From positions 1 through 39,495 of IMG/VR virus record IMGVR_UViG_3300045283_000174: 39,495 bases of DNA; one strand, written 5' to 3'. The DNA is from a virus. The translations under genes were made by a program, and so were the position numbers. Positions 24,250-30,496 of the stretch are shown one piece after another (positions within the stretch are counted from its first letter, which is position 1; each line of letters opens with the position of its first letter). Under the pieces are notes generated by a model. The model saw nothing but the letters and a program-made list of their open reading frames with translations, had not been told where the DNA came from and did not search any database.

Positions 24250-24525
24250 ATGATCGACAAGGTCAGGTCGTGGTTCAACGAGAACCAGACGTTGGTCTAT
24301 TTCCTGGTGGCGCAGGCGATCGCGATCGGCGCGGCGGTGCTCTCGATGACGGCCTACATGGTCCGGCTGGAAACGCGCGTGGTCACGCTGGAGGTGCGCG
24401 GTTCGCCGCACCTGACCGTTATCGACAATCGGCTGACCGTGTTGGAGTCGCAGACCAAGGAAAACAAGGAACGGCTCGAACGGATCGTTGACGTCATGAC
24501 AAAGCGCCTCAACATCAATCCTTGA
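24250..24525 (+). CDS. Membrane protein of the lysis cassette, holin or spanin-like candidate
   Basis: This 91-residue protein has one membrane helix (about residues 14-38, VYFLVAQAIAIGAAVLSM) and a charged coiled-coil tail (about 40-88). It starts four bases after the endolysin stop. An N-terminal single-span protein with a long coiled tail could be a holin, a holin partner or an i-spanin. The endolysin lacks an export signal, so a holin must exist and this is the nearest candidate. No o-spanin frame was found. Confidence 0.6.
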   Translation: MIDKVRSWFNENQTLVYFLVAQAIAIGAAVLSMTAYMVRLETRVVTLEVRGSPHLTVIDNRLTVLESQTKENKERLERIVDVMTKRLNINP

Positions 24526-24539
24526 TCGGAGAAACCCAA

Positions 24540-24785
24540 ATGACAACTTTGCGCGGCAAGGTGAGTTCATTCGGAGGCCCAGACGACACGGGCGTATCCG
24601 CATCCGAGGATTTGGCGTGGTGGGAGACCTGGGATCAGGTTGCTGCTGACGGCGCTGAGGACTTGTTCCTGCTGCAGCAGCCCCCAGGCACCACCGGGTT
24701 GGCGCGGCGGCTCAATCCAGAGGCGTTCTACATCGCCACCCGAGCCGATCTTGTTCCCACTTCAGAATTCCAATCAATTTATTGA
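24540..24785 (+). CDS. Truncated stand-alone copy of the endolysin accessory domain
   Basis: This 81-residue protein begins MTTLRGKVSSFGGPDDTG and contains TTGLARRLNPEAFYIATR. It parallels endolysin residues about 185-250 closely. Similarity ends abruptly after ATR, and the frame stops 15 codons later, so the distal half (with WGPN and the DLSPG motif) is missing. GGAGAAACCCAA precedes ATG 24540. The DNA differs at many synonymous sites, so the duplication is old. It may be a functional short domain or a decaying paralogue. Confidence 0.65.
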   Translation: MTTLRGKVSSFGGPDDTGVSASEDLAWWETWDQVAADGAEDLFLLQQPPGTTGLARRLNPEAFYIATRADLVPTSEFQSIY

Positions 24786-24843
24786 TCGGAAAAATGAAGC
24801 CGCCGAAAATCTGCCCGAACATGCCCGGCCGCGGTCATGCGGG

Positions 24844-25050
24844 CTAGAACTCGGGAATGGCGGCCTCGAACCAGCGCCATTGGCCGTTGCCAAACCTGTA
24901 TTCTCCGATCTCAATTGCGTCGACTGGAGAGTTCTCCATGTTCATGGTGAAGCCGATCATCGGTCGATAGAATTTTTTGGTGTCGCTCCAATGCGCCATG
25001 TGCTGCTTGTCTTGTGGGCCTCCGCAACATTCGCCAACAAATTGTTCCAT
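24844..25050 (-). CDS. Hypothetical small protein, 68 residues
   Basis: The protein begins MEQFVGECCGGPQDKQHM and ends with an aromatic segment, YRFGNGQWRWFEAAIPEF. ATG 25050 is chosen because AAAGGTGA lies about 5 bases upstream; a longer frame from 25122 overlaps the previous gene. It is the last leftward gene of the repressor transcript and is separated by four bases from the gene before it. The CC pair and Trp/Phe-rich tail suggest a small folded domain. No family recognised. Confidence 0.55.
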   Translation of the reverse strand: MEQFVGECCGGPQDKQHMAHWSDTKKFYRPMIGFTMNMENSPVDAIEIGEYRFGNGQWRWFEAAIPEF

Positions 25051-25054
25051 TTGG

Positions 25055-25222
25055 TCACCTTTCTTGCTCCTCTGACGGCTTCCGGTCGTAGATCTCCACC
25101 AGCTCGCGCACGAATTCGACATGGCGGTGCAACATCTCCTCGCGGAACTGTTTCAAATTGCGCAGCGAAAGTTTTTTGGGATCGAGCGTCTGGTGCCCGT
25201 GCAGCCAGAAATTGGCAGTCAC
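25055..25222 (-). CDS. Hypothetical small helical protein, 55 residues
   Basis: This GTG-started frame reads MTANFWLHGHQTLDPKKLSL, then a charged helix (REEMLHRHVEFVRELVEIYD). A GAGGG about 9 bases upstream supports the start. It begins nine bases after the repressor stop and ends four bases before the next start, so all three are probably one transcript. Composition is strongly protein-like (amphipathic helix). Function unknown. Confidence 0.55.
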   Translation of the reverse strand: MTANFWLHGHQTLDPKKLSLRNLKQFREEMLHRHVEFVRELVEIYDRKPSEEQER

Positions 25223-25231
25223 CGCACGCCC

Positions 25232-25474
25232 TCATTGGTTAGCCCTATGGTTGCGAGGTGGCGGGATCGGGCCGTCGACGTCGAGCAGGTCAACTTCGGT
25301 AACGCCGAGCGCGGCGGCGATGTCGGGCAGCCGGCTGCGTGGATTGCTTTGATCGGATTCCCATCGTTTGATCGTTCTGACTGTGGCGTTGAGTAGGGCG
25401 GCGAGCTCGGCCTGTGTGACGGGTGGGATGCGACTGCAACGGACTGCGTGAAGCCTTTGACCTAGGCTTACCAT
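25232..25474 (-). CDS. XRE-family (Cro/CI-type) transcriptional regulator
   Basis: This 80-residue protein is a lambda-repressor-like HTH: TQAELAALLNATVRTIKRWE (about 23-42) with SRLPDIAAALGVTEVDLLD after it. It has only the DNA-binding domain, with no cleavable dimerisation domain, so control would not be by RecA-type autocleavage. ATG 25474 has AGAGGA about 5 bases upstream; a longer frame to 25636 adds 54 non-conserved-looking residues. It diverges from the ribbon-helix-helix gene at 25743 across a palindrome. It is the best lysogeny repressor candidate. Confidence 0.8.
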   Translation of the reverse strand: MVSLGQRLHAVRCSRIPPVTQAELAALLNATVRTIKRWESDQSNPRSRLPDIAAALGVTEVDLLDVDGPIPPPRNHRANQ

Positions 25475-25742
25475 TTGATCCTCTCGGGTGCGGCGAGGGT
25501 GTTGGTGCGACCTCATTTTTGCCTCTGGCGGGTGACACTTCTTTTCTGATGCTTTCCTGACAGGAAAAACCGTTTTGGACGGTTCGTCAACTGCCGATAG
25601 GCGACGCCACTTATCCAAACGTATATTTTTTTCCATGCCGAGTTCCCGCTCTATTTTGTCTATTGATGAGATAATCGGCGTCGCTTATGGGTGACATAAG
25701 CGATGTCGTGTTTACCGCCATATCCCTATTGGCGGGGGGTTG
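25475..25742. promoter_or_regulatory. Divergent control region with a palindromic operator candidate
   Basis: This gap separates the leftward XRE gene from the rightward RHH gene. It is AT-richer near 25620-25680, where promoters are likely. At 25679-25705 arms CGTCGCTTATG and CATAAGCGATG pair at 10 of 11 positions around GGTGA. GGCGGGGGG at 25731-25739 precedes the RHH start and may be its ribosome binding site. Apart from the possible N-terminal extension of the XRE frame I see no gene here. Confidence 0.6.
25679..25705. promoter_or_regulatory. Operator-like inverted repeat
   Basis: Eleven-base arms (one mismatch) with a five-base spacer form a 27-bp dyad between two divergently transcribed DNA-binding-protein genes. 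Dyads of this size are typical for HTH dimer binding. Which of the two proteins binds is unknown. Confidence 0.55.
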
Positions 25743-25994
25743 ATGGCAATTCAGGTGTCGGTTAGTGCGGTGCGCATGGGACGCCCGCCGTTGGGATTGG
25801 AGCCGGCCATGCCGGTACGATTTCCGAAGGGGACCAGTGAGCGGATTAACGCCCTGGTTGGCGCCAACAGGCGCGCCCTGTTCATCCGCCTGGCGGTTGC
25901 AAGCGTGTTGGACGCTATCGAGGTGGTGGCGAAGCTGCGGAAGCCGCCGAATTCGCAGAAGCCGCGGAAGCGGCGGCGCAAGGCGAAGCAGTAG
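25743..25994 (+). CDS. Ribbon-helix-helix-like DNA-binding protein
   Basis: This 83-residue basic protein contains AMPVRFPKGTSERINALVG followed by RRALFIRLAVASVLDAIE, the strand-helix-helix pattern of Arc/MetJ-like repressors. The C-terminal 20 residues are Lys/Arg-rich. It is the only rightward gene between 24.8 and 34.2 kb. It diverges from the XRE gene, so the pair could form the lysogeny switch. TTG 25740, ATG 25743 and ATG 25776 are possible starts; 25743 follows a G-rich stretch. Repeat copy A begins just after its stop. Confidence 0.6.
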   Translation: MAIQVSVSAVRMGRPPLGLEPAMPVRFPKGTSERINALVGANRRALFIRLAVASVLDAIEVVAKLRKPPNSQKPRKRRRKAKQ

Positions 25995-26006
25995 TGGCCC
26001 TTCTGG

Positions 26007-26193
26007 GGTGCGAACGTCGTTGCGGTTTTGCCTATGAAATGCGGGTCGGGAAACGTTCTCACTTTCGGCCAAGCCTTTGATCTTGGCCGCTTTTCGCAGT
26101 CCCTCCACTCCTGCCAGGCGGTCACTTTTGTTCTGCATTTTCAATCACTTAGCAAAGGTGCGAACGCTGGGTGCGAACGTCGGACTCGCATGC
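26007..26193 (-). repeat. Structured intergenic repeat, copy A
   Basis: This is the most diverged of three related intergenic segments. It shares the 17-bp block at 26102-26118 (CCTCCACTCCTGCCAGG) and an identical 33-bp block at 26134-26166 with copies B and C. It carries three GGTGCGAACG units (26007, 26157, 26170). It follows the methyltransferase stop but has no recognisable leftward gene after it. It lacks the GTGGCATCAC/GTGATGCCAC dyad of the other copies. Confidence 0.8.
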
Positions 26194-26201
26194 TTGACAC
26201 T

Positions 26202-26741
26202 TTAGGGGTCGGTTTCGTTCTCAAACAACCGCATCGGGCGATGATCGCCGGACCATTCCTGCCAAGCGGCGGTAACCGCCCCGGTCCCAGGAAATAGATC
26301 AACAAATTCGTCGCCACGTTGTAGGCCCAAGATCTCGAATAGCCATCGGCAGAAGGCGCGCGGCTTCGCGCCGGTAAGTCCGCGTTTGAGTGTGATCGAT
26401 TCCGCAACCCAATCCCGCACAGTGTCTTGCTCGCGCGACCGGCGTCTACCGCCGCGCCAGATCACGGGTTCCCAGGCATAGGCAACACCCACGTTGGCCT
26501 TGAAGGCGGCGAACGGTTTGACCCATGCGCTGACGCGACAATCAGGCGGGCACATGGGGAGGATCGTTGCAAGCGATGGTGAGCTAAGCGACAATGCCCA
26601 CCCGTCGGGGAAACCACCGCACAGTCCCGCAATCAGTCTTTCGTGTACGCTCGGTCGATCCCAATCGAGCGCGTCAAGATGCTGTGCCGCGTATAACTTA
26701 CCGCACCCGAGGTACGGCGGGTCAGCATAGGCAATTTTCAT
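26202..26741 (-). CDS. Small DNA methyltransferase, probable N6-adenine type
   Basis: This 179-residue protein opens MKIAYADPPYLGCGK, with motif IV (DPPY) within ten residues. It has motif I-like DLFPGTGAVTAAW near 147-159, again a motif IV before motif I arrangement. The middle carries AWEPVIWRGGRR. ATG 26741 is preferred though no clear Shine-Dalgarno is present. The same frame is open to 26897 through repeat copy B, but that part is shared non-genic repeat. It lies between copies A and B. Compact phage enzymes of this kind methylate DNA against restriction. Confidence 0.8.
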   Translation of the reverse strand: MKIAYADPPYLGCGKLYAAQHLDALDWDRPSVHERLIAGLCGGFPDGWALSLSSPSLATILPMCPPDCRVSAWVKPFAAFKANVGVAYAWEPVIWRGGRRRSREQDTVRDWVAESITLKRGLTGAKPRAFCRWLFEILGLQRGDEFVDLFPGTGAVTAAWQEWSGDHRPMRLFENETDP

Positions 26742-26760
26742 GTTGTTATCTGGTTTGTCG

Positions 26761-26945
26761 GTGGCATCACGTTGCGGGTTTCCAGCGGGATTCGGGGGTG
26801 TTCCGGTGATGCCACTTTCGGCTAAGTCCTTGTTCCAGCGGCATTTCCGCGTAGCCTCCACTCCTGCCAGGTGGTGGTTTTTCTTCTGCATTTTCAATCA
26901 CTTAGCAAAGGTGCGAACGTCAGGTGCGAACGCCGGACTCGCATG
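26761..26945 (-). repeat. Structured intergenic repeat, copy B
   Basis: It contains GTGGCATCAC (26761-26770) and GTGATGCCAC (26806-26815), a perfect 10-bp dyad with a 35-base loop, 20 bases upstream of the methyltransferase ATG. The 17-bp block (26855-26871), the 33-bp block (26887-26919) and two GGTGCGAACG units 13 bases apart (26910, 26923) follow. It is collinear with copy C almost throughout. Confidence 0.9.
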
Positions 26946-26997
26946 CAGGGTCAGTTTTGTTCTCGGGTTCGGCGCCATTCAGCAAGATAGCCACCCC

Positions 26998-27312
26998 TCA
27001 CGTCCTATCTTCGCTTAAACGCTTCGTGTGTTTTTCCACTACCTTCATCAGCTTCGCTTGCACGCGCCGATCCAACTTATCTCCCTCGATCCCGAAACAC
27101 CGCGCCAGCAATTCGAGGTACACGCGGATGTCGGCGATCTCGTCGCGGATTTCTTCGGTGAAGTCTGCATCATCGCGCCAGCGCTTCTTGATGTAATTGG
27201 CGAGTTCGCCAGCCTCGCCGCAAAGTGCGAGCGCAAGAAAGCGCTCATCCTTGGATAAATATGCCGGGAAGAGATGGGCGGTCATTCGTTCGTGAAGCTC
27301 GAAAAGGCCCAT
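26998..27312 (-). CDS. MazG-like nucleotide pyrophosphohydrolase
   Basis: This 104-residue protein has the all-alpha NTP-PPase pattern: LALCGEAGELANYIKKRWRD (about 29-48), then EEIRDEIADIRVYLELLA. The acidic residues of EAGE and EIADI would bind magnesium. Such enzymes hydrolyse (d)NTPs to monophosphates. In phages they may blunt ppGpp signalling or cleanse non-canonical nucleotides; the substrate here is not known. GAGGG about 6 bases before ATG 27312 supports the start. Repeat copy C ends 19 bases upstream of that ATG. Confidence 0.8.
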   Translation of the reverse strand: MGLFELHERMTAHLFPAYLSKDERFLALALCGEAGELANYIKKRWRDDADFTEEIRDEIADIRVYLELLARCFGIEGDKLDRRVQAKLMKVVEKHTKRLSEDRT

Positions 27313-27331
27313 GATAACCCTCGTTCGTTGG

Positions 27332-27508
27332 GTGGCATCACATATCGGGTTTGCGGCCCATTTCGCGGGTGTTCCGGTGATGCCACTTTTGGCTAAGTGA
27401 TTGTTCCAGCATCATTTCCGCGTAGCCTCCACTCCTGCCAGGTGGGTAGTTTTCTCTTGCATTTTCAATCACTTAGCAAAGGTGCGAACGTCAGGTGCGA
27501 ACGTGGAC
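27332..27508 (-). repeat. Structured intergenic repeat, copy C
   Basis: It has the same elements as copy B: dyad 27332-27341 / 27377-27386 with a 35-base loop, 17-bp block 27426-27442, 33-bp block 27458-27490, and GGTGCGAACG units at 27481 and 27494. It starts, in the leftward sense, directly at the integrase stop codon and ends 19 bases before the MazG start. It fills practically the whole intergenic space. Confidence 0.9.
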
Positions 27509-28585
27509 TCACCCCCGCTGCGCCAGGAACGGCATCGCAGCCGCGGCCCCGCGCCCTCGCTCGGCGAGATTGATGTACGCCTGCGCCTGCGCCGGGGTCG
27601 ACCAGTCGTACACCGCCATGAGCTGGTAATGGCTGGCGCCGGCCATCGCCGCCCGCATGGCGCCGAGCTTGCGCAGGCCGTGCGCGGTGCAGTCGTCGAG
27701 GCCGACCTTGCGGCATTGGTCGGCGAACCAACTCCCGAACCCCGCAACGCTGAACGGCTTGCCGTAGTCGGTCACGAGAAACGTGTCGCGGCCCTGCAGC
27801 TTGGTCGCCGCAACGATGCGGGCGAGCTCGGGCAGGAAGGGCTTCGGGGTGGCCTGGTTGCGAATGCGCTTCGTCTTTCGCGGCACGAAGCGGATCATGC
27901 CGTCGCGCACGCAGGCAGGGCCGAGGCCGACGACGTCGCTACGGCGCGCGCCGGTGAATAGCAACAATCCCAATGCCAGCCGTTGTTTGGTCCCGACCGG
28001 ATAGGCGTCCTCGAATTTGACCAGGTCGGTCTCGGTCCAGGGGCGGAAGCCGGTCGACTCGTATTTCAGCTTCTGGACGTCGCGCACCGGGTTCGATGCG
28101 ACCGAGTCCGGCAGGTTTTCGAGACCCCATCCGAACATCGCCGATAGATATTTCATGCGGTTGTTGGCGGCGCCCGGCTGCGCCGCTCGGCGATCGCGCA
28201 GCAGCCTGACTTGGCTCGGCCCGAACAGCGTCAGCGGACACTCGGCCATGAGCCGCGAGCTACCCGCGACGGCGACCTCGCGCAAGCAACTCTCGATAAC
28301 CGACATGCGGGTGCCCTGCGACTTGACGTCGAGGTTGCGGAACATCGGCGAGGCAAAGTATTGGCCGGCGAGCCAGCGCAGCGTGCCTTTGCGAATCTCT
28401 GTGGACTTGCCCAGCGGCTGCCCGAGCTCGGCGACGGCGCTCTCGTAGCTGGCCATGAAGCCGGGGGCGCCGAACGGCTCGCGGATTCGGATGCGGCGGC
28501 GCTTGCCGGTCCCACCGATCACGTAGACGACCTCGCGTCCGTGGCGGTTGCGCTCGACGCTTAGATACTTCAGCCGCACCTTCAT
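27509..28585 (-). CDS. int: Tyrosine site-specific integrase
   Basis: This 358-residue recombinase integrates and excises the phage. The catalytic set is visible: Arg214 in FTGARRSDVVGL, Lys near 237-239 (RKTKR), His302 and Arg305 (AHGLRKLGAM), Trp328 in the second-His position (VYDWST), and nucleophile Tyr337 (AQAYINL). An N-terminal arm-binding/core-binding part precedes. The ATG overlaps the stop of the upstream gene as ATGA. No attP core could be recognised. The position close to repressor and MazG fits a lysogeny region. Confidence 0.92.
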   Translation of the reverse strand: MKVRLKYLSVERNRHGREVVYVIGGTGKRRRIRIREPFGAPGFMASYESAVAELGQPLGKSTEIRKGTLRWLAGQYFASPMFRNLDVKSQGTRMSVIESCLREVAVAGSSRLMAECPLTLFGPSQVRLLRDRRAAQPGAANNRMKYLSAMFGWGLENLPDSVASNPVRDVQKLKYESTGFRPWTETDLVKFEDAYPVGTKQRLALGLLLFTGARRSDVVGLGPACVRDGMIRFVPRKTKRIRNQATPKPFLPELARIVAATKLQGRDTFLVTDYGKPFSVAGFGSWFADQCRKVGLDDCTAHGLRKLGAMRAAMAGASHYQLMAVYDWSTPAQAQAYINLAERGRGAAAAMPFLAQRG

Positions 28586-28785
28586 TTGACTTTCTCCCAG
28601 AATTCGCGCTCGGCTTCGTCCTCGGTCTGTGGCGCGGTCGGGATCACGTCCGTGGTTTCGATCGGCTGTTTGCCGACCACCACCGTGCCGTCCGGCCTGA
28701 TGGCGAGCACATGCAGCCCTTCCTTGCGAGCGGCGGCGATCGACCGCCGGATGCTCATTTGGCTTGCTGGTGCTTTTACCGTCAC
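28582..28785 (-). CDS. Hypothetical small protein upstream of the integrase
   Basis: The confident part reads MSIRRSIAAARKEGLHVLAI then RPDGTVVVGKQP, a helix followed by a beta hairpin. This is a pattern I recall from small rhizobial phage proteins. GTG 28785 is chosen as start (67 residues); ATG 28758 is an alternative, and a TTG at 28887 gives a longer, basic, Pro-rich N-terminus. It overlaps the integrase start by four bases, so the two are translationally coupled. An excision or regulatory role is possible but unproven. Confidence 0.55.
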   Translation of the reverse strand: MTVKAPASQMSIRRSIAAARKEGLHVLAIRPDGTVVVGKQPIETTDVIPTAPQTEDEAEREFWEKVK

Positions 28786-28873
28786 AGGACCAGATTCCGC
28801 CTTACTCGACTTGGCCGGGACTGGGAAGCCCGGCCGGGGGACAACTGGAGGGCATTTTTTGGACTTACGCTGC

Positions 28874-29377
28874 CTATGCCTTTGCAATTTCCGTATCGGT
28901 CTTGAACACCTCGCCGACTGTCTGCTTCGGCCCTACCATGTCGGCGAGGTGGCCGAGTTGATCGCGCCATAGCGTGATCTCAGCGCCAGTGCATTCCCGC
29001 AGTGGCTTGTTATTCGGCATGATTGTAGACAACGTGTATTGTTTGATGATGATTGCCTTGGCTCGGACGACCGTTTCAGACACCCTTCGGTCACGTTGTT
29101 CTTTCTGTTCTTTCTTTTCTTCGGCTGTCATTCGTCGCGGTGGGGTGACGAGCGTGTTGTAATGCAGGCGATACCAGCTTTCCGTAAATTCGGCGTGGAA
29201 CAGATTGCGCGATACGCATTCATCGATAAACTTCCCCATCAGTCTGTCGCGGTCCTCGTTAGGATACTCGTGGTGTAGTTGGATCAGGAACTCGGCTGGT
29301 GTGGCCGACGTGCTTTGTTTGGTTCGTCGTCGACCTTGAATTTTACGTTCGTTAGCCGTGGTGTGAGTGTGTGTCAT
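28874..29377 (-). CDS. Hypothetical helical protein, 167 residues
   Basis: The N-terminus is basic (ERKIQGRRRTKQ). A helical centre includes PNEDRDRLMGKFIDECVSRN and a Glu/Lys-rich coiled region (MTAEEKKEQKEQRDRRVSE), and GAEITLWRDQLGHLADMVGP lies near the end. No motif gives a function. Its DNA is visibly less GC-rich than the surrounding genes, as is the adjacent Cys-rich gene with which it shares an ATGA overlap. The two may have arrived together. Confidence 0.6.
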   Translation of the reverse strand: MTHTHTTANERKIQGRRRTKQSTSATPAEFLIQLHHEYPNEDRDRLMGKFIDECVSRNLFHAEFTESWYRLHYNTLVTPPRRMTAEEKKEQKEQRDRRVSETVVRAKAIIIKQYTLSTIMPNNKPLRECTGAEITLWRDQLGHLADMVGPKQTVGEVFKTDTEIAKA

Positions 29378-30114
29378 TGGTGACCGTCCTCCTGTTTTAA
29401 GAGCCTGAGCATCGCATGAACTAAGACTGCCCGTTTTTGCGCATTGCGGACATTATGTTTTCTCATGTATGCTTTTTTGCATTCCGCCTTCGCGCACTTC
29501 GTTTGTGCCGGATGCCGCTTGGGGCACAACTGGCCGCAGAATTGGCAAATGAATTTCACGCCCGCGAGTTTGCGAATACGAGAACGCCTCCCATATTCTC
29601 TCGCTTGGTACGCTGAGTAATCCCTTTGGCATTTGCTACAGGCCTTGTGGTTCCGATTGAGTGCCAAAAACCTTTGCGCGCAAACAACGCAAGGTTTCCA
29701 CTCTCTGCCGGGCCTTCCACTCCTGCGGGCAGACGCCAAGACCGTTTGGTTATTTCTAGTTCGTCCGCATTCTAGCTTATTACACAGCTTGTGTTTGTAA
29801 TCATGTGGCTTGAGTGGATCGTTGCAGACAATGCAGCGTCGTCTTTCATTAAGAAATCCGGCTTTGGCCCAGCGCGGGCGATTCCTGCGAACCCTTTGAC
29901 ACTCAGTTTCGGCGCACGTTTTATGCCGGGCGTCGCGGGCAGTGAACGGATCGCCGCAGACGCTACAGGGCGTCAATTGAGGGAATTGTGACGGGGGTCG
30001 CTGTCGTCTCAAGTCTAGCCTTTTGGTTTGCCTGCATTCACTCGAGCATATTCTGTGCCGAACAAACTTGGCGCAGAACTCCACCCCACACACGATGCAA
30101 TTGACGAGCCTCAT
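29374..30114 (-). CDS. Protein with five regular Cys4 zinc-binding modules
   Basis: This 246-residue basic protein contains five modules of form CxxC-x13-C-x(2-4)-C. The Cys positions are 6/9/23/27, 50/53/67/72, 94/97/111/116, 142/145/159/162 and 190/193/207/212. Module starts are 44, 44, 48 and 48 residues apart. In the first four a His lies exactly three residues before the third Cys (HRIC, HKTC, HKLC, HKAC). The linkers are Arg/Lys-rich. A nucleic-acid-binding protein is likely; the family is unknown to me. It overlaps genes on both sides as ATGA. Lower GC than its neighbours suggests transfer. Confidence 0.75.
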   Translation of the reverse strand: MRLVNCIVCGVEFCAKFVRHRICSSECRQTKRLDLRRQRPPSQFPQLTPCSVCGDPFTARDARHKTCAETECQRVRRNRPRWAKAGFLNERRRCIVCNDPLKPHDYKHKLCNKLECGRTRNNQTVLASARRSGRPGREWKPCVVCAQRFLALNRNHKACSKCQRDYSAYQAREYGRRSRIRKLAGVKFICQFCGQLCPKRHPAQTKCAKAECKKAYMRKHNVRNAQKRAVLVHAMLRLLKQEDGHQ

Positions 30115-30323
30115 GTCGGCCTCAGATTTTCCTGCAGCACGCCATGGACAACATATTCATCGCCCCATTGAAACGGCCCCATGATCCGCAGCCACGCCCG
30201 CTCGGCGTTCAGAGCACCAACGATGCGATCGAGCTCGGCGTCGACGAATGCCCTAGACCCGGCAATGCGGAACTCGGTGGCCTCGCCGTCGCGGCCGGTG
30301 CTGAAGGTCGTGGGCATGTTCAT
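30111..30323 (-). CDS. Hypothetical small protein, 70 residues
   Basis: The protein begins MNMPTTFSTGRDGEATEFR, has a helix (DAELDRIVGALNAERAW) and ends with short strands. It overlaps the Cys-module gene downstream and a 58-residue gene upstream, each by four bases, so it is well placed in a translationally coupled operon. No function can be assigned. Confidence 0.6.
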   Translation of the reverse strand: MNMPTTFSTGRDGEATEFRIAGSRAFVDAELDRIVGALNAERAWLRIMGPFQWGDEYVVHGVLQENLRPT

Positions 30324-30496
30324 GGGGCGGGCCTGGACGCATCTTTGAGCAGCTCACAAACCTTTGAAACGAGCTGGTCGACGCACTCACGAAGCACGCC
30401 CGGCTTCTTGCTGAGGGTGGCGAGACAGAGGTTTATGATGTGTAGCTGGAGCTCAAGTTCAATCTGCTCGGCCGTCATGGGTGTGTGCTTGTTCAT
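30320..30496 (-). CDS. Hypothetical small helical protein, 58 residues
   Basis: The frame reads MNKHTPMTAEQIELELQLHI and continues as amphipathic helices with three Cys (LCLATLSKKPG, LRECVDQLVSKVCELL). Both ends overlap neighbouring genes as ATGA, which strongly supports translation. An inner ATG at codon 7 is an alternative start. No family recognised. Confidence 0.6.
   Translation of the reverse strand: MNKHTPMTAEQIELELQLHIINLCLATLSKKPGVLRECVDQLVSKVCELLKDASRPAP

Noticed and set aside
23115-24278. A 387-codon minus-strand frame opposite the endolysin
   Set aside because: It is Arg/His/Val-rich shadow sequence; the amidase motifs are on the plus strand.
25611-26144. A 177-codon minus-strand frame running from repeat A towards the repressor
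   Set aside because: Its first 30 codons are the shared repeat, and the rest is antisense to the ribbon-helix-helix gene. Copy C carries a stop at the equivalent place, so the repeat is not coding.
26761-27508. Repeats B and C as insertion sequences or CRISPR repeats
   Set aside because: There is no transposase, no target-site duplication and no regular short spacer. Genes of different length lie between the copies.
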